Assembly (NCBI RefSeq): GCF_948329825.1
Contig: NZ_CAOJCM010000001.1
Span: forward strand, 1,178,001-1,242,000
Direction of reading: 5' to 3'
DNA: 64,000 nt
Source: Paenibacillus sp. JJ-100
GTDB taxonomy: Bacteria; Bacillota; Bacilli; Paenibacillales; Paenibacillaceae
Shown here: positions 45,077 through 52,973 of the stretch, in pieces
Position numbering within the stretch: position 1 is the first letter of the stretch
How the letters are laid out: every line of letters begins with the position of its first letter
Notes under the pieces: generated by a model
Seen by the model: only the letters and a program-made list of their open reading frames with translations
Told to the model about the DNA's origin: nothing
Database searches by the model: none
Translations under genes and position numbers: made by a program

Positions 45077-45997
45077 ATGCCAAAAGCAAAATCATCTCGC
45101 TCGAGGAGTAGCAGCACCGGGGATCGGGCGTTTGATGCCATAAACATTACTTTTATGATCTGTTTGATGATCGTTACGATCTATCCGTTTATCAATATGA
45201 TTGCTGTATCACTAAATGATGCGAATGATGCTATTCGCGGGGGCATATATCTGTGGCCTCGGGAATGGACACTGGATAATTATAAATATATTTTTGGAGA
45301 ATCCGATATTTATCATGCCACGCTGATCTCGGCGCTTCGCACGATTGTTGGAACGATTGTGTCCGTTTTCTGTACGGCGATGCTTGCTTATACCCTCAGT
45401 CGGCAGGAATTTGTTCTTCGGAAGTTTGTAACGATGTTTTTTGTCTTCACCATGTATTTCAGCGGAGGACTAATTCCAGGCTATCTATTAATTCGTGATC
45501 TGGGGCTAATTGGATCTTTCTGGGTCTATATCATTCCTGGGATAATCGGTGTATTCAATATGATTGTCATTCGTTCGTTTATCGAAGGGTTACCTGAAGG
45601 GATTCTGGAATCCGCTCGAATGGACGGAGCAGGTGAATTTACAACGTTTATTCGAGTCGTGCTGCCGTTAACGATTCCAGCGATGGCAACCGTTTCTCTT
45701 TTCGTAGCAGTAGGGCAGTGGAACTCCTGGTTTGATGTCTTTCTATATAACTCATCTAACAAGGAGTTAAGTACACTTCAATATGAACTGATGAAAATAT
45801 TACAAACCTCAACAACGGCGGCAACATCATCGGCAAGTGACGTGTACCAATCTGCAGAGAACAGTGGTATTGCGGTGACGCCTACCTCAATACGGGCAAC
45901 GATGACGATTATAGCAAGTGTGCCCATCCTGATGGTGTATCCGTTCTTACAGAAATATTTCGTACAAGGTATGACTATTGGAGGAGTGAAAGGGTAA
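45077..45997 (+). CDS. Sugar ABC transporter permease, LplC-like
   Basis: 306 residues, six helices, the second permease subunit of the importer. Landmarks: FDAINITFMICLMIVTIYPF, SLNDANDAIRGGIYLWPREW (LplC-typical extracellular loop), FVFTMYFSGGLIPGYLLIRD, the EAA loop ESARMDGAGEFTTFIRVVLP and the C-terminal FLQKYFVQGMTIGGVKG. A ribosome site AGAGGAGG precedes the ATG, 16 bp after the first permease. Expected to be co-transcribed with the binding protein at 42293. Confidence 0.93.
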   Translation: MPKAKSSRSRSSSTGDRAFDAINITFMICLMIVTIYPFINMIAVSLNDANDAIRGGIYLWPREWTLDNYKYIFGESDIYHATLISALRTIVGTIVSVFCTAMLAYTLSRQEFVLRKFVTMFFVFTMYFSGGLIPGYLLIRDLGLIGSFWVYIIPGIIGVFNMIVIRSFIEGLPEGILESARMDGAGEFTTFIRVVLPLTIPAMATVSLFVAVGQWNSWFDVFLYNSSNKELSTLQYELMKILQTSTTAATSSASDVYQSAENSGIAVTPTSIRATMTIIASVPILMVYPFLQKYFVQGMTIGGVKG

Positions 45998-46028
45998 AGG
46001 AGAGAACAACAAATTTGTTATTTGCATA

Positions 46029-46054
46029 AACAGGCAGCCGGGTGGCTGCCTGTT
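46029..46054. terminator. Hairpin between the permease gene and convergent barstar gene
   Basis: A perfect 11-bp stem AACAGGCAGCC / GGCTGCCTGTT with a 4-base loop. The minus-strand side continues TATG and the plus-strand side CGTC, so T tracts are short; it probably acts as a weak bidirectional terminator. Confidence 0.6.
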
Positions 46055-46056
46055 CG

Positions 46057-46332
46057 TCATGATAATAATTCCAGTGTGAATCCGTCAACCTCTTGCTGAG
46101 CTTCCTGCATGACTTCGACCACTTGATCTGCATAATCACCAAGCACGTTTTTGCATGATTCAAAATGTAACCAGCGAATCGTTAGTGGCAGGTGGACTTC
46201 ACCAGTCAGCGCATCCCATAGCGCATCCAGATTGTGTCCGTAATGTTCATCCAATTGAAGTTTGTCCTGTAACACCAGATGAAGTGTTTCACGGTCATGA
46301 AGGGAACGACCATCGATCTGAACGATATTCAT
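46057..46332 (-). CDS. Barstar-family ribonuclease inhibitor
   Basis: 91 residues, cytoplasmic. Very close to barstar of B. amyloliquefaciens in the barnase-binding helix: EHYGHNLDALWDALTG keeps the Asp35 and Asp39 equivalents that plug the RNase active site. Barstar's Tyr29 is His here and Trp44 is Glu, as compared from memory. The C-terminal strand VDGFTLELLS is also typical. It inhibits the barnase encoded immediately upstream (11-bp gap) and protects the producer from enzyme that has not yet been exported. Ribosome site AAAGGGGG, five bases before the ATG. Confidence 0.95.
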   Translation of the reverse strand: MNIVQIDGRSLHDRETLHLVLQDKLQLDEHYGHNLDALWDALTGEVHLPLTIRWLHFESCKNVLGDYADQVVEVMQEAQQEVDGFTLELLS

Positions 46333-46343
46333 GTGTACCCCCT

Positions 46344-46787
46344 TTATTTGATCTGTTGAAAGGTTTTATAGTGATCGGTGGTTTGATAGATTAAACCGTC
46401 ATTAGAATATACAATCCGGTCACTTCCCCGTGTTCCTCCTTTATAATGTATATCTGCTTCGTACCAGACCCGGCCCTTTTTGCTAGGGAGGAGGCCTTCG
46501 CGATTCCGAAATACATCACCACCGATGCTTTTGCCGGGGGCGACTTGGTGAAGATTGCCCTTGCTTGGCTCCCATCCCAGCGCACGTGCTTCATTCTTCG
46601 TAATATAGTTGGGCGGAAGTTCGTGATGCTCTTGAATATAATCGGCGACTTCTTGAAAACCCATCTCTTGTGAGATATCGGTCGTCTGAGAGCCCGAATC
46701 CGTCATCGTTAGCGAAGCGCAGCCAGCCAACATCAATGCCGAGAGCAAGATGAACAGGGGATATAACCATTTTCGTAGTAAAAGCAT
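46344..46787 (-). CDS. Barnase-like ribonuclease with lipoprotein signal
   Basis: A 147-residue guanyl-specific RNase (N1/T1/barnase family). The mature part is plainly barnase: VADYIQEHHELPPNYITKNE (Lys27 equivalent at the end), ALGWEPSKGNLHQVAPGKSI, GGDVFRNREG, YEADIHYKGGTRGSDRIVYS (Glu73, Arg83 and Arg87 equivalents), and TTDHYKTFQQI (catalytic His102 equivalent). The N-terminus differs from secreted barnase: LSALMLAGCASL is a canonical lipobox with Cys23, so the enzyme is predicted to be lipid-anchored on the outer face of the membrane. The ribosome site AGGAG is well placed. Its inhibitor follows on the same transcript. Confidence 0.95.
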   Translation of the reverse strand: MLLLRKWLYPLFILLSALMLAGCASLTMTDSGSQTTDISQEMGFQEVADYIQEHHELPPNYITKNEARALGWEPSKGNLHQVAPGKSIGGDVFRNREGLLPSKKGRVWYEADIHYKGGTRGSDRIVYSNDGLIYQTTDHYKTFQQIK

Positions 46788-46847
46788 GTTCTGATCTCCT
46801 TTTAATTATAACAATGCTTTTTATGTTAATCCGTTTTAGATAACAAA

Positions 46848-47744
46848 TCAATTCTTTGGAGCAGTCTGGATTACGAGCTGTTGGCTGAGCGTGGGAACGG
46901 TAGCTTCTCGTCGTTGTTTCTTGTATTTCCCTGGTGAAATCCCTACAATTTTAGTAAAGCTGCGAATGAAATTGGCATAGTCACTAAATCCGGACTGGAA
47001 ACAGGCATCTGTAATGCTCATACCATCGGTGAGAAGTAATTTGGCAAGTTCAATGCGCCGACTAAGAATATAGGAACGAAGCGTAAGTCCGGTATGCTTT
47101 TTAAACTGTCGGCTCACAGAAGTACTATTCATATAGAACTCCTCGGCCAGTTTGCCAAGTGTAATATGCTGTGTGATGTGTTTGTCGATATACGCCATCG
47201 TTTTGCACACCAGTTCAGGCATGATGTCTTGAGGGACATAGGAGTTGTGCTGAAACCACTGGTTGATCAGAACAAGCAATTGTGCCATGGCAGCATTCGT
47301 TTGTACGTCAGCTCCGTAAGCACGGCTATCAGCAAATTTCTCAATCTGATCGGTCCAATACAACAGTTGTTTTAATTGATCGTCATGCAGATGAATGATA
47401 TTACCTTTTCCTTCTGGGCGATAGTCAAAACAGGATAACAAATCCGTCAAAACCGTGGACAATTGGCTCACATATTCTTTTTTGAGGTTAATCGTGATCC
47501 GCTCATATTCTGACTCATCCAGAATAAGTGCCCGGTGCATCTCTTCAGGAGAGATGACAAGCAGATCACCACGCTGCATCGGGTAGCATCGATGATCGAC
47601 ATAGAAATGCACATGCCCCCGGAGGAAGAGGTAAATCTCATACCCATTGTGTCGGTGATAACGGGATTCGTACTTGTAAGTGGTTAGAGGATGGCGGTAC
47701 AAAAGCTCTGGCTTGATCGGATCATAAAAGTAGTCAGAAGACAT
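46848..47744 (-). CDS. AraC-family regulator with cupin sensor domain
   Basis: 298 residues. The N-terminal cupin (YHRHNGYEIYLFLRGHVHFY, RGDLLVISPEEMHR) probably binds a sugar; the C-terminal AraC HTH pair is ITLGKLAEEFYMNSTSVSRQ and ITDACFQSGFSDYANFIRSF, ending in the family motif GISPGKYKKQRR. It is divergent from two GH43 genes and therefore their likely regulator; the gap holds two cre-like sites. The barnase gene starts 60 bp after its stop on the same strand, so read-through is conceivable. The ATG complementary to 47742-47744 has GGAGG rather far (12 bases) upstream. Confidence 0.88.
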   Translation of the reverse strand: MSSDYFYDPIKPELLYRHPLTTYKYESRYHRHNGYEIYLFLRGHVHFYVDHRCYPMQRGDLLVISPEEMHRALILDESEYERITINLKKEYVSQLSTVLTDLLSCFDYRPEGKGNIIHLHDDQLKQLLYWTDQIEKFADSRAYGADVQTNAAMAQLLVLINQWFQHNSYVPQDIMPELVCKTMAYIDKHITQHITLGKLAEEFYMNSTSVSRQFKKHTGLTLRSYILSRRIELAKLLLTDGMSITDACFQSGFSDYANFIRSFTKIVGISPGKYKKQRREATVPTLSQQLVIQTAPKN

Positions 47745-47839
47745 ATATGGGAGTACCTCCTGTCATTTGGCGCAATAAATCAAGCAAAAAACGCAAAGAA
47801 ATTGGACTTGTGTTCATTTAAAATGTAATCATCCTATCA

Positions 47840-47853
47840 TGAAAACGTTTGTA
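47840..47853. promoter_or_regulatory. cre-like site 1 upstream of the GH43 operon
   Basis: TGAAAACGTTTGTA matches the cre consensus at 13 of 14 positions. It lies two bases from a second cre in the opposite orientation, 110-120 bp before the first GH43 gene. Confidence 0.5.
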
Positions 47854-47854
47854 T

Positions 47855-47868
47855 TGCAAACGCTTTCT
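47855..47868. promoter_or_regulatory. cre site 2 upstream of the GH43 operon
   Basis: Read on the minus strand, AGAAAGCGTTTGCA matches WGNAARCGNWWNCA at all 14 positions. Paired with the adjacent inverted site, it suggests tight CcpA repression of the GH43 genes or of the divergent AraC gene. Confidence 0.7.
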
Positions 47869-47961
47869 ATTTGGTGTGCCCAAATGTTTTGGGTAACGAA
47901 CCTGAACGTGTGTGTGCTAGACATATCGGTAAGCTAAACTCTATTTCTGGGAGGAAACGAG

Positions 47962-49464
47962 ATGAATAACGAAACGATGTCACAGTCTGATGAGCTTAGG
48001 GGTGGAAGTAATTGCACTGTCCATTCACAGGAGATTTGCAAGATTCGTCCCAACGCCAATCCTTTAATGGCTCACAAATTCGGAGCAGATCCTTATGCGC
48101 TTGTCTTTAATAACCGGGTTTATCTGTATATGACCAGCGATAAATTGGAGTATGATGCAGATGGGACTCCTCAGAAAAACAGTTATCAATCGATCCGTAA
48201 AATTACCGTGATCTCTTCCGATGACCTGATCAATTGGACCGATCATGGCGAGATCAAGGTCGCAGGTCCAGAAGGGGCAGCCACATGGGCTTCTCAGTCG
48301 TGGGCTCCAGCTGCCGCTCATCGCAATGTAGAGGGAGAGGATCGTTTCTATTTATATTTTGCCAATAACGCTAGTGGGATTGGTGTATTGAGTGCGCCAA
48401 CACCCATTGGTCCCTGGACTGACCCGATTGGAAAAGCGCTGGTGACAAGAGAGACGCCGGGGGTAGAAGGGGTAACGTGGTTATTTGATCCGGCTGTACT
48501 TGTGGATGATGACCAGCAAGCTTATCTCTATTTTGGAGGAGGCGTGCCCGAAGGGAAACCGGAGAGACCCGATACAGCGCGAGTGATGAGACTTGGAGAT
48601 GATATGATTACTGTCACCGGCACAGCCAAAACCATTCCTGCTCCATTTATGTTTGAAAATTCAGGAATACATAAGTACGATAACATCTACTACTATACCT
48701 ATTGCTCGAACTTCTTCCAGGTGGAACGTGATGCAGACAGTCCGCCGCCAGGAGAAATTGCTTACATGACAAGCACACAACCTATGGGTCCATGGACGTA
48801 TCAGGGAACGATTCTCAAAAATCCGGGGCACTTCTTTGGAATTGGCGGTAACAATCATCATGCGATCTTTCCTCTTGCGAATCAGTGGTATATTGCCTAC
48901 CATGCACAAACGCTCTGCCAAGCTATGGATATCCCTGAAGGATACCGTTCTACACATCTGAATCGGGTCGAGTATGAGAAGTCCTCTGGTAGAATCCGAG
49001 CCATTCAAGCGGACTATGCAGGGGTGGACCAATTAAAGTCGTTTAATCCCTATCAAACCGTCAGCGGTTCAACCATCGGTTGGAGTGCAGGCGTGACTAC
49101 GCGTCAAATAACCGAATCGGAGCAAGAGGGATCTTCGAAGCGAGAAGAGGTTGTTAGTCTGATGCATGGCGGAAGCTGGCTTGCTCTTTCACGAGTGAAC
49201 TTTGGAGAAAAAGGGGCAGCATCTTTTACTGCATCCTTATGCAGCCAAGGCGGCGCTTGTACTCTTGAACTTCGATTAGGTCGTGAAGACGGAGTTTTAG
49301 TAGGCCAGCTTTATATCCCCGCATCAGCGGAAGATCAAGAATGGATGGAAGGTACGACGTCCATATCGGGCGCACAGTATGAACAAGATCTATACATGGT
49401 GTTACAGCCAGCAGATCAGAGTTCCAGTATTCTACTAAGACACTGGATGTTTGAAGAAGCATAG
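47962..49464 (+). CDS. GH43 arabinofuranosidase/xylosidase with C-terminal CBM6-like domain
   Basis: 500 residues, no signal peptide. The five-bladed propeller shows the GH43 residues: general base Asp in HKFGADPYALVFNNRVYLYM, the pKa modulator Asp in TWLFDPAVLVDDDQ, and the acid Glu probably in FMFENSGIHKY; IGGNNHHAIFPLANQWYIAY is typical of arabinoxylan arabinofuranohydrolases (XynD/AXH group). Residues 350-500 form a beta-rich module resembling CBM6. It probably removes arabinose side chains from imported arabinoxylan or arabinan oligomers. The start ATG has GGGAGGAAACG upstream. It begins an operon with a second GH43. Confidence 0.9.
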   Translation: MNNETMSQSDELRGGSNCTVHSQEICKIRPNANPLMAHKFGADPYALVFNNRVYLYMTSDKLEYDADGTPQKNSYQSIRKITVISSDDLINWTDHGEIKVAGPEGAATWASQSWAPAAAHRNVEGEDRFYLYFANNASGIGVLSAPTPIGPWTDPIGKALVTRETPGVEGVTWLFDPAVLVDDDQQAYLYFGGGVPEGKPERPDTARVMRLGDDMITVTGTAKTIPAPFMFENSGIHKYDNIYYYTYCSNFFQVERDADSPPPGEIAYMTSTQPMGPWTYQGTILKNPGHFFGIGGNNHHAIFPLANQWYIAYHAQTLCQAMDIPEGYRSTHLNRVEYEKSSGRIRAIQADYAGVDQLKSFNPYQTVSGSTIGWSAGVTTRQITESEQEGSSKREEVVSLMHGGSWLALSRVNFGEKGAASFTASLCSQGGACTLELRLGREDGVLVGQLYIPASAEDQEWMEGTTSISGAQYEQDLYMVLQPADQSSSILLRHWMFEEA

Positions 49465-49560
49465 CTTCAAGCTGAGACTTATTCATGACATGGAAACTGA
49501 GATTTAGATGTATAGGTTGACGAATTCCATGCAGAACCCAAAAATGAGGTGTTTTATAAA

Positions 49561-51093
49561 ATGTACTCCAATCCAATGATATGGGCTGATTATCCAGATG
49601 TGGACGTCATCCGAGTTGAAGATACGTATTATATGGTGAGCACGACCATGCATATGATGCCTGGTTGTGTTATCCTACGCTCGTATGATTTGATGCAGTG
49701 GGAGACTGCAACTTACGTGTATGACCGTTTAGATCATACGCCAGCGCAACGTCTAGAGAACGGCGAACAGATCTATGGCAAGGGAATGTGGGCTGCTACA
49801 CTGCGATATCATCAAGGGAAATTCTACGTTATCTTTGTAGCCAATGACACGCGTAAAACGTATCTATACACGTCTACGACGATAACGGGACCATGGAATA
49901 AACAGATTATAGAGGGGTTCTATCACGATTGTTCGCTGTTTTTTGATGATGACGAACGGGTCTATCTGGTGCATGGGAATCGAGAGATTCACTTAACCGA
50001 ACTAGAACCGGATCTTTCCGGACCGAAGCAGGATGGACGGCATCGTGTCATTGTGACAGATCATCAGCCTCATTATCTGGGGTATGAAGGTGCACATTTT
50101 TATAAAATTGAAGGTATCTATTATGTCTTCCTGATTCACATCACGAAGGCAGCTGGACGAAGAACACAAGCTTGTTACAGAGCCGATACGCTGGATGGAA
50201 CATTTGTTGGCGGAGATGTATTCAATGATGATATGGGATATTTCAATTCAGGAGTCGCTCAAGGAGGGATCGTTGATACGCCGGACGGCGACTGGTACGC
50301 TATACTTTTCCAGGATCATGGGGCAGTTGGGCGAATTCCAGTACTGGTACCGATGCGTTTTGAGGATGGTGTACCCGTATTTGCAAAAAAGGCTCCAAAA
50401 TATATTGATATTGCTAGCACAAGGCCTGGATACCGTTATAAACCGCTGGTTGCCAGTGATCGTTTTGAATACACAGTTGACGATCAAGGGAACGTACGTC
50501 TGCAAGACGTATGGCAGTGGAATCATACACCGCATGACGAGCTGTGGTCTGTGACGGAGAAGCCGGGAGTATATCGAATTCGAACAGGCCAGCTTAGCCC
50601 GAATCTGACGTTTGCAGTTAATACACTCACTCAGCGTGCCATGGGGCCGGCTTGTTCAGCTACAGTAACGTTGGATGGTAGCAAGCTGAACGATGGAGAT
50701 TATGCCGGCTTATGTTTTCTGATAGGCACCTATGGTCTAATCGCTATGACGAAGGATGACGGTCAATACCACCTTGTGATGCAGGCCAGGAAGGCTCCCG
50801 ACACCAGTATTTTTGGCAGTTTGGTTGATCAAGAGCCAGCTACAGAATACGCTCGAATCCCCGTAACAGGGCCTGTGGTTACGCTACGAGCTTTCGCCCA
50901 TTTCGTTGATAATCAAGATGAATGTCGCTTTGCTTATCTGGATGGAACAGACTGGAAGGAGCTTGGTATACCCCACAAAATGGTTTATAAATTGGATCAT
51001 TTCATGGGCTGCCGAGTTGGATTGTTTCTGTTCTCTACACAGGAGATCGGGGGCGAGGCTGATTTCTCGGATTTTGAATACCAGATTATGTAG
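49561..51093 (+). CDS. GH43 beta-xylosidase-like enzyme with C-terminal GH43_C2 domain
   Basis: 510 residues, cytoplasmic. The propeller opens PMIWADYPDVDVIRVEDTYY (base Asp in YPDVDVI), continues MVSTTMHMMPGCVILRSYDL and YHDCSLFFDDDERVYLVHGN (middle Asp), with the acid Glu likely in GYEGAHFYKIEGIYYV. From residue 320 a concanavalin-like beta-sandwich follows (DDQGNVRLQDVWQWNHTPHD), the usual C-terminal domain of xylosidase-type GH43. ATG 49561 is chosen over the in-frame GTG 49549, because that GTG is part of the TGAGGTG ribosome site. It lies 96 bp after the first GH43 and ends at a terminator. Beta-xylosidase is the most likely activity; alpha-arabinofuranosidase cannot be excluded. Confidence 0.9.
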   Translation: MYSNPMIWADYPDVDVIRVEDTYYMVSTTMHMMPGCVILRSYDLMQWETATYVYDRLDHTPAQRLENGEQIYGKGMWAATLRYHQGKFYVIFVANDTRKTYLYTSTTITGPWNKQIIEGFYHDCSLFFDDDERVYLVHGNREIHLTELEPDLSGPKQDGRHRVIVTDHQPHYLGYEGAHFYKIEGIYYVFLIHITKAAGRRTQACYRADTLDGTFVGGDVFNDDMGYFNSGVAQGGIVDTPDGDWYAILFQDHGAVGRIPVLVPMRFEDGVPVFAKKAPKYIDIASTRPGYRYKPLVASDRFEYTVDDQGNVRLQDVWQWNHTPHDELWSVTEKPGVYRIRTGQLSPNLTFAVNTLTQRAMGPACSATVTLDGSKLNDGDYAGLCFLIGTYGLIAMTKDDGQYHLVMQARKAPDTSIFGSLVDQEPATEYARIPVTGPVVTLRAFAHFVDNQDECRFAYLDGTDWKELGIPHKMVYKLDHFMGCRVGLFLFSTQEIGGEADFSDFEYQIM

Positions 51094-51119
51094 CGCAATC
51101 TGACCCAGCTTATTGAAAT

Positions 51120-51144
51120 AAAAGTCGCCCATCGGCGGCTTTTT
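51120..51144 (+). terminator. Terminator after the GH43 pair
   Basis: AAAAGTCGCC-CATC-GGCGGCTTTTT stem-loop with T tail. Confidence 0.85.
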
Positions 51145-51236
51145 CATATTCATGACTGCACAGATGTTGTACAATAATAACAATTCTGGAAATGAAAAAG
51201 AATATGTTCATTCAATCAAACTGGGGGCATGTCACC

Positions 51237-52931
51237 ATGCATAAGAGATGGATGTACAAAACAAGATGGACGATGATTATTTTTCTAGCACTATGTATGC
51301 CTGCTGGACATACTCAAGGGGACTACGGGCATTTCAACACATCATCATCTTTAGATCATCAAGAGCTGTCTTCACAGGCATATTCTCCGCCGATTAAAGT
51401 TTCGTTTGTGAGGGAAACAGGGGAAGATCTTCAGCGGATGATTGAGCAGCTACCAGGTGAGACGCTGGTGGATAATCGCTGGACTCGCCTCTATGAAAAA
51501 GAACTCGGCATACAAATTCGGTATGACTGGATTGCGCCGGGCGACGTATATAATCAAAAGCTCGGTGTTTCCCTAGCTGCGGGGCTCTTTCCGGATGTAG
51601 TCAGGGTTAATCCTTACCAGCTTAGGCAGCTAAGCAATGCAAATTTAATTGCCGATTTGACGGAAGTATATCGTGATTATGCCTCACCGCTCACCAAGAA
51701 AATTCTGGAGGCTGAGGGTAAAGGGGCATTTGATGCAGCCACTATTGATGGCAAGTTAATGGCTATTCCCGAATCATCGTCTTCTATTGAAACAGCACAG
51801 TACTTGTGGATCAGAACGGATTGGCTACATAAATTGGGTCTACAAGCACCTGAAACGATAGAAGATGTACTGAATATATCGAAAGCGTTTACATTCAATG
51901 ATCCTGATGGAAATCATGAACAGGATACGTATGGTCTTGCACTGACCAGTTATCTATGGGACCCCGTTATGGGGGTAGCCGGCTTCATGGCGGGTTACGG
52001 TGCTTATCCGAACATCTGGATTCAGAATCAAGAGGGCGAACTTACCTATGGGGGCATACAGCCCGAAGTACGTAAGGCTTTGAAAGTGTTACAGCAGATG
52101 TATCTTGAGGGTCAGTTGGACCCGGACTTTGGATACAAAAATGGAAGCAAGGAGTACCGTCTGATCCAACAGGGTAAAATTGGCATGCTCTACGGTGAGC
52201 AGTGGACGCCGTTTGTTATCCAATCTACTCGGGAACATGATCCTGAAGCAGAATGGCAGGCTTATCCTATTGTGGCGGAGAAGGGACGCAACAAGATGGT
52301 TCCACTACGTTCCAATACAGGGCATTACTTTGCCGTAAGAAAAGGATTTGCCCATCCGGAAGTTGTCGTCAAACTGATGAATCTGCACTTGGACAAAAAC
52401 TGGGGACAGAACGCGGAGTATGAAACGTATTATAATGACGATTCTCGTGCTGTATGGATGCTCTCACCGGTGACACCTTTCCCTGGAACCAAAAATATAG
52501 ATGCGTACCGGGACATTCGTGATGCCCGCAAGACAGGTAATTTCTCCGTCTTGGAGAACGAAGCGCTGGCGATACACAAACGAATCGCGGCTTACGAGTC
52601 CGAAGGCTTAAGTAGCGGATGGGGATGGAAACAGACCTATGGTCCAACAGGGGCATTTAGCATTGCAGATGAGTATGAGGTGAACGGACAGTTGCTGTAT
52701 GATCAGTTTACAGGTGGAATCACGGAAACGATGGTGGACAGACAGATCATTCTTCGGGATTTGCAGCTCGAAGCCTATATGAATATCATACATGGATCAC
52801 CAATTGAAGAATTCGATCAATTTGTAGAGGAGTGGCTTGAACTGGGCGGAAAAGAGATCACAGCGGAAGTCAATGAGTGGTATCACATCAATGCAATTCA
52901 GAGACAGCAGGCGATTGCTATAACCAAATAG
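51237..52931 (+). CDS. Orphan extracellular solute-binding protein beside a sensor kinase
   Basis: 564 residues. The N-terminal signal (basic MHKRWMYKTRW, core TMIIFLALCMPAG) has a Cys but a poor lipobox (Leu at -1), so it may be secreted or membrane-held rather than a classic lipoprotein. A family-1 binding fold follows (IKVSFVRETGEDLQ, LGVSLAAGLFPDVVRVNPYQ, LWIRTDWLHKLGLQAPETIE, TFNDPDGNHEQDTYGLAL with a Ca-site-like DPDGN loop). No permease gene adjoins; a sensor kinase and response regulator do, 36 bp downstream. This suggests it presents a sugar to the kinase, as reported for other Firmicute SBP-dependent kinases. ATG 51237 has TGGGGGC upstream; ATG 51192 lacks support. Confidence 0.82.
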   Translation: MHKRWMYKTRWTMIIFLALCMPAGHTQGDYGHFNTSSSLDHQELSSQAYSPPIKVSFVRETGEDLQRMIEQLPGETLVDNRWTRLYEKELGIQIRYDWIAPGDVYNQKLGVSLAAGLFPDVVRVNPYQLRQLSNANLIADLTEVYRDYASPLTKKILEAEGKGAFDAATIDGKLMAIPESSSSIETAQYLWIRTDWLHKLGLQAPETIEDVLNISKAFTFNDPDGNHEQDTYGLALTSYLWDPVMGVAGFMAGYGAYPNIWIQNQEGELTYGGIQPEVRKALKVLQQMYLEGQLDPDFGYKNGSKEYRLIQQGKIGMLYGEQWTPFVIQSTREHDPEAEWQAYPIVAEKGRNKMVPLRSNTGHYFAVRKGFAHPEVVVKLMNLHLDKNWGQNAEYETYYNDDSRAVWMLSPVTPFPGTKNIDAYRDIRDARKTGNFSVLENEALAIHKRIAAYESEGLSSGWGWKQTYGPTGAFSIADEYEVNGQLLYDQFTGGITETMVDRQIILRDLQLEAYMNIIHGSPIEEFDQFVEEWLELGGKEITAEVNEWYHINAIQRQQAIAITK

Positions 52932-52973
52932 CTAGACAGGTATCCTTGATCCGAAATCAGGAGGGGAGTGCGT

